From JBFWVJ01 sp050246795 (GTDB taxonomy: Bacteria > Patescibacteriota > Gracilibacteria > JAUYGZ01), in the NCBI GenBank assembly GCA_050246795.1, contig JBFWVJ010000006.1, forward strand, positions 57,568 through 121,567: DNA of 64,000 nucleotides, read 5' to 3'. The translations under genes were made by a program, and so were the position numbers. This document shows positions 33,128 through 40,575 of this stretch, piece by piece; the stretch's first letter is position 1; each line of letters begins with the position of its first letter. The notes beneath the pieces were generated by a model. It was not told the origin of the DNA. It did not search any database and saw only the letters and a list, made by a program, of their open reading frames with translations.

Positions 33128-33746
33128 TCCACGTAATATTCGCCTCCTTATAATACCAGGGTTTGACGATTTCATGACGGAATTCTAAACCGTCCAAGGA
33201 AGGAAGTTGCTCCTCGAGTTCCACGTACGTTCCACCAAGCTCTTCCAAAGACTGCTTCCATTCTTCATGAACAAGACCCGAAAACTGAAAGCGAGGTTGG
33301 CCTGCTCTTCGAAGCTCAGAGAGCGAAGGAGAGAGAACCTCGCCAGTGGCGAACTCTGTTCGATCCATGAACCTCGGTTCTTCCCCCGGAAACCGCACCC
33401 ACGCTTCATTCGCATTCGCTGAAATCAGCAGCACGGTCTCGTTGAGATCATACAGATCAAACACACTCACCTGAGCCACCGGAGTATGCTTCGCAAATAC
33501 CCAGGCATTCGCCACGCTGACACCAATTCTCGAGCTGGTAAATCCACCGGGTCCCACGCAAACGATCAGTTGCTGAATATCATCAGGAGTGAGCTGATAG
33601 TCCTTCAGCAAGGCTTCAACAGCAGGTTGCAAGGTCTCAGCCTCATTCAGCTCTGATTTCCAGCGCTTTTCAGCCACGACTTGGTTTCCCTCGAAGAGCG
33701 CGATGGTGGTGTGGGGGGTGACGGTGTTGAGGAAGAGGGTTTTCAT
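33096..33746 (-). CDS. tsaB: tRNA threonylcarbamoyladenosine biosynthesis protein TsaB
   Basis: 216 residues from ATG 33746 (MKTLFLNTVTPHTTIALFE). ASKHA-type fold with the TsaB motif IVCVGPGGFTSSRIGVSVANAWVF. TsaB is the non-catalytic scaffold of the TsaBDE complex that makes t6A37 on ANN-decoding tRNAs. The last ten residues (SDKNSKSIKK) fall inside a word array and may be an extension. It precedes rsmI in the same direction. A divergent promoter region with GTTC-type words separates it from dgt. Confidence 0.88.
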   Translation of the reverse strand: MKTLFLNTVTPHTTIALFEGNQVVAEKRWKSELNEAETLQPAVEALLKDYQLTPDDIQQLIVCVGPGGFTSSRIGVSVANAWVFAKHTPVAQVSVFDLYDLNETVLLISANANEAWVRFPGEEPRFMDRTEFATGEVLSPSLSELRRAGQPRFQFSGLVHEEWKQSLEELGGTYVELEEQLPSLDGLEFRHEIVKPWYYKEANITWSDKNSKSIKK

Positions 33747-33832
33747 AGACGTATGAACGAAAGAACGGAAGAACAAGAGCAGTTCATAAGTTCATTCGTT
33801 TTTAAGTTCTTTGGTTATTTCCTTTCCAGTAT
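33747..33832. repeat. GTTC word array between tsaB and dgt
   Basis: Leftward (minus strand): TTGTTCTTCC, GTTCTTTC, GTTCATACG ending at the tsaB ATG. Rightward (plus strand): AGTTCATAA, GTTCATTCG, AAGTTCTTTGG ending before dgt. The two arms meet at about 33778. Each arm therefore presents the same word on the sense strand of its own gene. Confidence 0.6.
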
Positions 33833-33855
33833 ACTGGAAACGTCTCACATTGCCC

Positions 33856-34983
33856 ATGCTCCACGACCAAACCCGACTCTTCGCCAACGAAGCCAAAACC
33901 CTCGCGCCCTACGCCCTGAAATCTTCCGAGTCCCGTGGCAGAAAGCATGAAGAACCGGAAGATCCCTACCGGACGCCCTTCCAGCGCGACCGCGACCGTA
34001 TTATTCATTCGAAAGCCTTCCGAAGACTGAGTGGGAAAACCCAGGTCTTCGTTTCGAGTTATGGAGATCACTACCGCTCTCGTCTGACCCACAGTCTGGA
34101 AGTCGCCCAGGTTTCCCGCGATATTGCCAGAGCACTCGGGCTGAATGAAGATCTTTGTGAAGCCGTCGCCTTGGCCCATGACCTCGGCCACACCCCTTTC
34201 GGGCACGCCGGAGAAGAAGCCATGAGCGAGATGATGGTCAAGTTCAACGATGTCTTCGAACACAACGAGCAATCCCGAAGAATTGTGGAACACCTGGAAA
34301 AAAAATCCCCTGATTACCCCGGCCTCAATCTGACCTTCGAAGTCATCGAAGGCATGATGAAGCACCGGACCCTGCACGACGACGGCAAAACTCCAGTCGT
34401 TCATTCGCTTGAAGCGCAAGTCGTCGACCTGGCTGATGCCATCGCGTATCACCACCACGACCTGGATGACGGGCTCAGAGCAGGGGTCCTGGAGTACGAA
34501 GCCTTGGCCGGCGAGGTCGAACTGTGGCAACAAGCCTGGGAAGACCTTTCCTTTTCTGAGCTGGGGGAAGACTTGTTTCGTCATATCGTCGTAAACCGAG
34601 TGGTCGGGCATTTGATTCATGACGTCATCGAGCAGACCGAAAAGAACCTCAGGACCCATGAAGTTCATCAGCCATTGAATCAACAAACCCATGCTCAACT
34701 GGTCGGCTTCTCCGAAAAGATGCAAAAGAGAACGGAACAGTTGGCAGACTACTTGGGAGATCATTTCTATCTGCACGAACGCGTTTCCAGCCAGGCGCTT
34801 CACGGGCAAAAAGTCATCAAGACCCTCTTTGAACTCTATTCGAAGCACGAACGTCTCTTGCCTCTTCCAGTTCGCGAGCAGTTCGAATCAGAAAAACGGC
34901 ATGTGGTGATCAAGGATTATATCGCCGGAATGACCGATGAATATGCGATGGGGAAGTATGAAGAACATCGGGAATTGCTTTAA
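33856..34983 (+). CDS. dgt: dGTP triphosphohydrolase-like HD-domain protein
   Basis: 375 residues from ATG 33856. HD motifs: RIIHSKAFRRLSGKTQVF, RLTHSLEVAQVSRDIA, ALAHDLGHTPFGHAGE (catalytic HD), DLADAIAYHHHDLDDGLRAG. The family cleaves dNTPs to deoxynucleosides and triphosphate, tuning dNTP pools and resisting phage in some hosts. It corresponds to the shorter dGTPase type 2 form found in many bacteria. Divergent from tsaB; followed by a palindromic repeat element. Confidence 0.9.
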   Translation: MLHDQTRLFANEAKTLAPYALKSSESRGRKHEEPEDPYRTPFQRDRDRIIHSKAFRRLSGKTQVFVSSYGDHYRSRLTHSLEVAQVSRDIARALGLNEDLCEAVALAHDLGHTPFGHAGEEAMSEMMVKFNDVFEHNEQSRRIVEHLEKKSPDYPGLNLTFEVIEGMMKHRTLHDDGKTPVVHSLEAQVVDLADAIAYHHHDLDDGLRAGVLEYEALAGEVELWQQAWEDLSFSELGEDLFRHIVVNRVVGHLIHDVIEQTEKNLRTHEVHQPLNQQTHAQLVGFSEKMQKRTEQLADYLGDHFYLHERVSSQALHGQKVIKTLFELYSKHERLLPLPVREQFESEKRHVVIKDYIAGMTDEYAMGKYEEHRELL

Positions 34984-34986
34984 AAA

Positions 34987-35145
34987 AGTCTCCCTTCCAA
35001 CCCCCAGCCCCCCGTTCGGCAGGCTCAGGGCATGCTTACAAGGGGAGAAAACTCACCACTCCAGCCTTTTTGCATATTTCAAAAGCTGGGAAGAGTGTTC
35101 CCCTAGTGAGGGGCCAGGGGTTGAGGGAGCAGCTTTTATTCCTCC
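34987..35145. repeat. MITE-like palindromic repeat element B
   Basis: About 150 bases after dgt. The ends are imperfect inverted repeats (CTCCCTTCCAACCCCCAGCCCC on one side, GGGGCCAGGGGTTGAGGGAG on the other). It contains TTCGGCAGGCTCAGGGCATGC (inverted relative to element A) and GTGTTCCCCTAGTGAGGGGC (same orientation as in element A), so A and B share modules. No open reading frame or transposase. Confidence 0.6.
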
Positions 35146-35241
35146 ATTTTTCTGAGAATCCACAAGTGTTCTTGCTTGAATTCGGTTTCAGCGAGCCTAA
35201 AGTAGAGCTGAACAAAAAATGAGAACAGATAATCCATTGGT

Positions 35242-35439
35242 ATGTCTTCCGACAAAAGAAAGAGTGGAAAATTCATCACCCCGATTCTGATCGGTGGGGC
35301 TTTGGGGTCAGTGGTTGCTTGGGCCTTTGGGAGCAGAAAAAGAAGAGAAACCATTTCCGAAAAGATCGAAGGGTTGATCCACCAAGAGCCTCCCAAAAAG
35401 AAAGGATTCCTAAGCCGCCTCTTCGGCCGAAAAGACTAA
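35242..35439 (+). CDS. Small YtxH-like single-helix membrane protein
   Basis: 65 residues: MSSDKRKSGKF, one transmembrane helix (about 12-30) with glycine spacing as in YtxH (GGALGSVVAWAFGSRKRR), then a short charged tail ending KKKGFLSRLFGRKD. YtxH-type proteins are envelope-stress-associated small membrane proteins; the match is a resemblance, not proof. It lies nine bases before the next gene and is probably co-transcribed. Confidence 0.65.
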   Translation: MSSDKRKSGKFITPILIGGALGSVVAWAFGSRKRRETISEKIEGLIHQEPPKKKGFLSRLFGRKD

Positions 35440-35448
35440 TCGTTTTTC

Positions 35449-36237
35449 ATGAAGCACCGTTCTCTCATCATCGCTCTTGCTGTCGGATTCACTTTGGGCA
35501 GTTTGCCTTCTTGGTCGCTCAGAGCTGAAGCAGACCCCCAAGGAGAAGTGATCACCAAGCAGAAAACGATTCAAAAAGTCTTTAATGAAGAAAATCCGGA
35601 AGGAACCATTGATCTGAAAAAGATCGTGGAGGAAGAGCTCGTAAAGCCACCCGAATGTGACGAAGCAATGGTGACCTGCCAGATCAAAGCAGTTTCGTTT
35701 GATATCACCCTCAAGAAGGAATGGGTGAAGCTCAACATTGCTGAATTGAACGACTACGATTACGCAAACACCGTGCCCACCATCAAAAGCGAACTCACAC
35801 GTCTTACCAAGCCAGAAGTAGTGGTCTTGCAGGAAACCCTGGCTCGGAGAGGGCTTTTGCAAAACCTCGATGGCAGCATCGTAAAGGAAAGGGGATTTTT
35901 CGGATCGCTCACCTGGCTCGGATTGCTGCGCTTGGCAAATATAAAGGGATTGGATCCTGGTGACCCGAAGTTCAACGAACTGCTTCGGGATAAAGTGAAC
36001 GAGCTGCTCGACAAGATGGGCAAAGACCAGAGCTATATCTCCAACAACGCGCTCCCGTCTCGATATGATATGACTCCTCAAGAAGGCAGCCCACTGAGAG
36101 AAATGTGGGAGAAAAACCTCTATCTTTCCAAGCTGGCTCAAAACGCGGAAAGGGTCAACCCCGGAAATATTCCGCTGAATAATGGTGTTGACGTGAATAT
36201 CGATGGCTTCGTCAACGTCGAGAGGGTCAGCGACTAG
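35449..36237 (+). CDS. Secreted protein with peptidoglycan-binding-like segment
   Basis: 262 residues. Signal peptide with likely cleavage after LRAEA (about residue 28). Middle part has ECDEAMVTCQI, two Cys that could form a disulfide. Residues 120-165 (VVVLQETLARRGLLQNLDGSIVKERGFFGSLTWLGLLRLA) follow the pattern of PG_binding_1 repeats (LQ..L...G.l...G.fG..T...l), common in CPR surface proteins. Exact function unknown. Its stop overlaps that of der by four bases. Confidence 0.7.
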   Translation: MKHRSLIIALAVGFTLGSLPSWSLRAEADPQGEVITKQKTIQKVFNEENPEGTIDLKKIVEEELVKPPECDEAMVTCQIKAVSFDITLKKEWVKLNIAELNDYDYANTVPTIKSELTRLTKPEVVVLQETLARRGLLQNLDGSIVKERGFFGSLTWLGLLRLANIKGLDPGDPKFNELLRDKVNELLDKMGKDQSYISNNALPSRYDMTPQEGSPLREMWEKNLYLSKLAQNAERVNPGNIPLNNGVDVNIDGFVNVERVSD

Positions 36238-37592
36238 CTGATAAACACCTTTTTATTGGGGTCCTTCTTCCGTTTCTTGGAGGGGCGTTTTTCCTTGTTC
36301 CTCATTTCGATCTTGACCGCCGTCCCGGTGAAATCAAACATTTCCCGGAGCTGGTTTTCCAGATAGCGAATATAGGAGAAATGAAAGTATTCTTCTGAAT
36401 TCACGAAAATGACAAAATGGGGAGGCCGTACATCGACCTGGGTCATATAAAACAGCTTGGGGAGCTTTTTTCCGGTCCCGGTAGGGGCGTGCTTCATGAC
36501 CACCCTTTCCAGCCAGTTGTTCAGTTTTCCGGTTTCCACTCGTTTGACGCGATTGGCTTCAATGGCTCTGGCAAGTTCCAAAATCTTTTCGACGTTTTTT
36601 CCTGTCTTGGCGGAGACAAAGACGACGGGCACCCAAGGAATAAAATCAAACTTGTACTTCAAATAGTTCAAAAACTTCATTCGTTCTTCTTCGCCCGACT
36701 CCATCAGGTCCAATTTATTGACGACCAAAATGAGCCCGGAATAACTTCTTAAAATGTATTCCGCCACATGCTGGTCTTGGGCGGTCACTCCCTCTTTTCC
36801 ATCGATGAGCAAGGCACATACATCAGCCTTTTCGCTAGCGCCCAGTGACCTCAGGAACGAATACTTTTCAATGCCTTTTTCGATTTTTCCACGACGACGA
36901 ATCCCGGCAGTGTCGACGAGGGTAAAGGCGGTGTCTTCGTATTCCAAATCGATGTCGGTGCTGTCCACGGTCGTCCCTTGGATATCCGAGACGATCAATT
37001 GATCTGAACCAAGCAGTTTGTTGATGAGTGATGATTTACCAACATTGGGCCTTCCCAAAATCGCCAATCGAATCTTGTCTTCGTCGGGTTTTTTCTGCAC
37101 CTTTACTTTCGGGATCAGTTTGTAAATCTCATCTAAAAGATCATCCGTCCCGATATTATGGGTGGCCGAGATGGGTTGGGGAAAGCCAAATCCGAGCTGA
37201 AGAAAGTCGGTAAAGTCTTCTAATCCTGAGTCACACTTCGAAGCGACCAGAAGAATTTTCTTGCCGCTTTTGCGGAGAAGCTGGGCCACATGCATGTCCT
37301 CACTGGTGATCTCCTCTTTTGAATCAATCAGAAAAACGATGACGTCAGCCTCGGCAATCGCCATGGTTGCCTGAGCCACGATATTTTCCTCAATGACTCC
37401 TTCTGATTTGGATTCGATCCCACCGGTATCAATCAAAAGAAACGGCTTTTTACCGTCGATCTGGGCATAGTGACGGTCACGTGTCGTGCCGGGAGTAGGG
37501 GATACGATTGCCTTTCGATAGCCGACGAAACGGTTGAAGAGGGTCGATTTCCCGACATTGGGTTTTCCGATAATGGCGATGAGGGGGAGCAT
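36234..37592 (-). CDS. der: Ribosome-assembly GTPase Der (EngA)
   Basis: 452 residues from ATG 37592. Two tandem G domains, each complete: GKPNVGKST with SPTPGTTRD and DTGG; then GRPNVGKSS with VSDIQGTTVDS, DTAGIRRRG and VVNKLDL. A C-terminal KH-like domain follows (about 345-430) and a basic tail (KRPSKKRKKDPNKK). Der binds the 50S subunit and is needed for late large-subunit assembly. The frame extends 24 codons upstream, but the chosen Met matches the family N-terminus (LPLIAIIGKPN). Confidence 0.93.
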   Translation of the reverse strand: MLPLIAIIGKPNVGKSTLFNRFVGYRKAIVSPTPGTTRDRHYAQIDGKKPFLLIDTGGIESKSEGVIEENIVAQATMAIAEADVIVFLIDSKEEITSEDMHVAQLLRKSGKKILLVASKCDSGLEDFTDFLQLGFGFPQPISATHNIGTDDLLDEIYKLIPKVKVQKKPDEDKIRLAILGRPNVGKSSLINKLLGSDQLIVSDIQGTTVDSTDIDLEYEDTAFTLVDTAGIRRRGKIEKGIEKYSFLRSLGASEKADVCALLIDGKEGVTAQDQHVAEYILRSYSGLILVVNKLDLMESGEEERMKFLNYLKYKFDFIPWVPVVFVSAKTGKNVEKILELARAIEANRVKRVETGKLNNWLERVVMKHAPTGTGKKLPKLFYMTQVDVRPPHFVIFVNSEEYFHFSYIRYLENQLREMFDFTGTAVKIEMRNKEKRPSKKRKKDPNKKVFIS

Positions 37593-37649
37593 GGTTCTAA
37601 AGAGTGGCTTAGATTGTAGCGGAAGAATGCTAAAATAGGAAGGCCGTAA

Positions 37650-37679
37650 ATTTTCAATTCCCAATTTTCAATTTTCAAT
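37650..37679 (+). repeat. TTTTCAATT word array before yggS
   Basis: AATTTTCAA-TTCCCAA-TTTTCAA-TTTTCAA-TG: four degenerate 7-base units run into the ATG, the last unit sharing the start codon. Single-sided; no mirrored arm is seen toward der. Confidence 0.6.
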
Positions 37680-38355
37680 GACGCACATTTCTCTTCATAC
37701 AAATATTGAGAGACTTCGGAATGATCTGAGGGGGACAAAACTCCTGGTGGTGACCAAAAAACGTTCGGTCCGGGAAATTCGGGAAGTGATCGCTTGTGGA
37801 GTGAAGGACATCGGTGAAAACACGCTTCAGGAAATTCAGAAAAAATTCGACAATAACCTGTTCCGTGAACTCCAAAAAAACGGCGTTAGACTTCATTACA
37901 TCGGACATCTGCAGACCAATAAAATACGAAAAATCGTCCGTTTATGCGATGTGATCCAATCCGTGGACACCTTGGAAAAAGCAGAGAAAGTGAGCCAAGC
38001 AGCGGCAGATTTGAAGAAAACCATGCCGATTTTTTTGGAATTGAATGTGACGGGAGAGGAACAGAAACACGGCATAATCCTATTTGAAAGCGAGGATGGA
38101 TCTCCTCACTCATCTGTCCACCTTCGGGAAATGATTTCCCAGATTCAAAAGCTCTCAAACGTTCGGCTCCTCGGGTTCATGTGCATCGGCAAGCACGATG
38201 ACCTCGAAGAAACCCGAAAGGTTTTCAAAAAGTGCAATCAGCTGGCCCAAGAGTTTGGATTGCCGGAAGTGTCCATGGGCATGAGCGAAGACTATCCTGT
38301 GGCGCTGGAAGAAGGGAGCACCATGGTGAGAGTAGGGAGGATCATTTTTGAATGA
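37678..38355 (+). CDS. yggS: YggS/PLPBP-family pyridoxal-phosphate homeostasis protein
   Basis: 225 residues. TIM-barrel-like fold with the PLP lysine in LLVVTKKRSV, then GENTLQEIQKKF, LHYIGHLQTNKIRKI, SVDTLEKAEK, ELNVTGEEQKHG, LGFMCIGKHDD and the phosphate-binding end VSMGMSEDYPVALEEGSTMVRVGR. The family controls free PLP levels without catalysing a known reaction. In many bacteria it lies near cell-division genes; here it is isolated. The ATG is fused to a short-word array and has no Shine-Dalgarno sequence. Confidence 0.9.
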   Translation: MTHISLHTNIERLRNDLRGTKLLVVTKKRSVREIREVIACGVKDIGENTLQEIQKKFDNNLFRELQKNGVRLHYIGHLQTNKIRKIVRLCDVIQSVDTLEKAEKVSQAAADLKKTMPIFLELNVTGEEQKHGIILFESEDGSPHSSVHLREMISQIQKLSNVRLLGFMCIGKHDDLEETRKVFKKCNQLAQEFGLPEVSMGMSEDYPVALEEGSTMVRVGRIIFE

Positions 38356-38390
38356 ACTTGTGAGGTCTTGGTCAATTCGCTAGAGTACAG

Positions 38391-38834
38391 ATGCTCATCG
38401 CTTTCATGACTGAAACACCCTCCTTACATTGGGGATCTCGACTCCTCTTCGGCCTCTTGCTCGCCATCGTGGCAGCAGTGATAGGCTATTTGCTGGTGTA
38501 CTGGTGGACCTTTCGCAATTTCAGCGATGTGCTGAATGTGAGCAGTTTAAAAAACCAAGTGGTCGCCACCCAAAAGGCCAGTGACGTAAAAGACCAGCTC
38601 CGTGATTTGGGATATTCTTTTGAAGAAAACGACTTCCATCAGCTCAATAGTCCGAATTCGACCAACTACCGAGCGAATGTCTTGAGAGGATACGAACCAG
38701 AAAAAATCGAAAACGAGGAAGTGACTGAAGAAGGGTACTACTTTTATGACGAAAACGGGATGGCGTACTACTTCCTGGTCGATGAAAACAATCAGATCGA
38801 TCCTGAGAGCATGATTCCGCTCATTTCGGAATAA
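38391..38834 (+). CDS. Single-helix membrane protein of unknown function
   Basis: 147 residues (142 from a second ATG at 38406). Transmembrane helix at about 18-40 (LLFGLLLAIVAAVIGYLLVYWW) and an acidic soluble domain rich in Asn, Glu and Tyr (EEGYYFYDENGMAYYFLVDENN). No family recognised. Thirty-five bases after yggS, possibly co-transcribed; convergent with rluD. Confidence 0.65.
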   Translation: MLIAFMTETPSLHWGSRLLFGLLLAIVAAVIGYLLVYWWTFRNFSDVLNVSSLKNQVVATQKASDVKDQLRDLGYSFEENDFHQLNSPNSTNYRANVLRGYEPEKIENEEVTEEGYYFYDENGMAYYFLVDENNQIDPESMIPLISE

Positions 38835-38849
38835 CAATAAATGTGCTGC

Positions 38850-39791
38850 TTACGGCGCGCTGGGTCGCAATTCTTTCAGTATGTTCTCCAAATCTTCAGT
38901 CAGTGGTGCCTCAAACTCCACCCATTCATGCGTCCTCGGGTGCTGGAATTTGAGCTTGTAAGCGTGGAGAAACTGGCGTTTCAGCCCCATCCGTTCAAAA
39001 ACGGCATTGGGTTTTTTGTTGCCGTACAAAGGGTCGCCGATCACCGGCCGGTTCAGGGCAGACAGGTGGACGCGGATCTGATGCATTCTCCCCGTGATAA
39101 TCTGAATATCGAGGAGGCTGTAACGGTCCTGAAACGTCTCTTGCACCTTAAAATGGGTCAACGAGTCCTTCGCCAGCTTGGCGGGTGAAATAATCACCTT
39201 ATTTTTCCCATTGATCTGAGTCTTGAGGAGCGGAGCTTCGATACTCCCGGTTTGGGACTTCATGATCCCGTCGACCAGGGCCAAATAATGTTTCTCGACC
39301 TTTCGTTCCTGGATTTGTTTGGCCAGATCCTTGTGGGATTCATCGTGTTTGGCGATCATCATAATGCCAGAAGTATCCTTGTCCAAACGATGGACAATGC
39401 CGGGCCTTTTCTCTCCACCGATACCACTGAGTCGGTCTCCGCAGTGATGAAGCAGGGCGTTGACCAGGGTGAGCTCGCGTTCATGTGCTGATGGATGGGT
39501 GAGAAGTCCGGGGGGTTTATTGATGATCAGCAGGTCATCATCTTCATAAATAATATCCAGTGGAATTGCCCTCGGAGTAAAACCGGATTCCTCAAGCACC
39601 ATCTCCCGGACCGTAATTTCATCACCTTCTTCCACGCGGTTCCCTTTTTTCGCGAGAGCCCCATTGATGAATACGAGTTCTTTTCGAATGAGCTTCTGCA
39701 CATAGGAACGCGAATAGGGCTGAGTTAATTCCACCAGCGCCACATCTATTCGCTCACCATCCAGGGATTCGGGGACGACGATCTGTTTCAT
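38850..39791 (-). CDS. rluD: RluD-type 23S rRNA pseudouridine synthase
   Basis: 313 residues. N-terminal S4 RNA-binding domain (about 12-75, RIDVALVELT...SYVQKLIRKELVFINGA), then the RluA-family catalytic domain with HRLDKDTSGIMMIAK (catalytic Asp) and the C-terminal GRMHQIRVHLSALNRPVIGDPLYG. RluD isomerises uridines 1911, 1915 and 1917 in helix 69 of 23S rRNA. Assignment between RluC/RluD types is by the S4 domain and the sequence look. A GGAGGATTTAAG-type region and TATACT box precede it. Confidence 0.9.
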   Translation of the reverse strand: MKQIVVPESLDGERIDVALVELTQPYSRSYVQKLIRKELVFINGALAKKGNRVEEGDEITVREMVLEESGFTPRAIPLDIIYEDDDLLIINKPPGLLTHPSAHERELTLVNALLHHCGDRLSGIGGEKRPGIVHRLDKDTSGIMMIAKHDESHKDLAKQIQERKVEKHYLALVDGIMKSQTGSIEAPLLKTQINGKNKVIISPAKLAKDSLTHFKVQETFQDRYSLLDIQIITGRMHQIRVHLSALNRPVIGDPLYGNKKPNAVFERMGLKRQFLHAYKLKFQHPRTHEWVEFEAPLTEDLENILKELRPSAP

Positions 39792-39861
39792 AGGAGGATT
39801 TAAGCCAGGACAGTATAGCAGTTTATCAAGTGAATAAGCACGAAATCTGAAACATCATGAA

Positions 39862-39935
39862 ACTTTGGTTTGGAATTTATCATTTGGACATTAGTATTTG
39901 TTTCGTATTTTAAATTTTGGGTTTGGAATTTTATG
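39862..39935 (+). repeat. TTTGGAATTT word array before maf
   Basis: Degenerate words GGTTTGGAATTTATCATTTGGAC, TTAGTATTTG, TTTCGTATTTTAAATTTTGGG, TTTGGAATTTT lead into the ATG at 39933. The exact 10-mer TTTGGAATTT occurs at both ends. The opposite side, toward rluD, has weaker related words (AAGTTTCATGATGTTTCAGATTTCG on the minus strand). Confidence 0.55.
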
Positions 39936-40523
39936 CTTTTAAAGTACCCCCTCATCCTCGCTTCTCGTTCTCCACGGCGCCAAGAAATTCTCCAGATGGT
40001 AGGATTGGACTTCGAGATCATGCCCTCGTTGTACGAAGAACCGCTCCACAGTTCCCGTTTGGTAGACCCTCAGAGCTTTGCTGAGGAACTCGCTTTTGAA
40101 AAAGGAAAGGAGGTCTACTCGAGGCTGGAACAAGAGTCCCTGGTGCTTTCAGCTGACACGATCGGCATCATCGGGCAGCAGGTTTTGGAAAAACCAAAAG
40201 ACAAAGAGGATGCGAGAAGGATGATCCAGCTGCTCTCTGGACGACAGCATGAGGTGATCACTTCGGTGGCGCTTTTCTCTCCAGATCAGCAACCTCAAAT
40301 AGAAACCGTCATCACCAAGGTGTCCTTTCTCACGCTTTCACCAGAGGACATCGAACACTATTTATCGTCCGAAGAATACAAGGACAAGGCCGCAGCGTAT
40401 GCCATACAGGGGAAAGCAGCGGTGTTTGTCGATAAAATACTCGGAGATTACTGGAATGTCGTCGGACTTCCGATCGCGACCGTGTGGAAACTCTTGAAAC
40501 CGTATCAGCAAGAGATAAATTGA
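39933..40523 (+). CDS. maf: Maf-like nucleotide pyrophosphatase
   Basis: 196 residues from ATG 39933. Family motifs: PLILASRSPRRQEIL at the start (Ser, Arg contacts with phosphate), LSADTIGI(I) as the DT.V motif, KPKDKEDARRMIQLLSGRQHEV, and the end AYAIQGKAAVFVDKILGDYWNVVGLPI. Maf proteins remove pyrophosphate from dTTP/UTP or modified nucleotides, acting as house-cleaning enzymes or division inhibitors. The longer frame upstream is AT-rich array DNA, hence the later start. Confidence 0.9.
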   Translation: MLLKYPLILASRSPRRQEILQMVGLDFEIMPSLYEEPLHSSRLVDPQSFAEELAFEKGKEVYSRLEQESLVLSADTIGIIGQQVLEKPKDKEDARRMIQLLSGRQHEVITSVALFSPDQQPQIETVITKVSFLTLSPEDIEHYLSSEEYKDKAAAYAIQGKAAVFVDKILGDYWNVVGLPIATVWKLLKPYQQEIN

Positions 40524-40535
40524 CTAAAAACAGGA

Positions 40536-40564
40536 AAGGAGGTAACATGCAGCCTTGTAGATAG
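40536..40564 (+). promoter_or_regulatory. Five-codon upstream ORF with strong ribosome site before hisS
   Basis: AAAGGAGG at about 40535-40542 sits four to five bases before ATG 40547, which opens the mini-ORF MQPCR ending at TAG 40562-40564. The hisS ATG follows 11 bases later and has no Shine-Dalgarno sequence of its own. The layout suggests translational coupling or control through a very short leader peptide. Confidence 0.6.
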
Positions 40565-40575
40565 CGATTTTTCCT

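Noticed and set aside
35136..35396. 86-codon minus-strand frame opposite the YtxH-like gene
   Set aside because: The plus-strand 65-residue frame has typical membrane-protein composition and good spacing with the next gene; the minus frame looks like its shadow.
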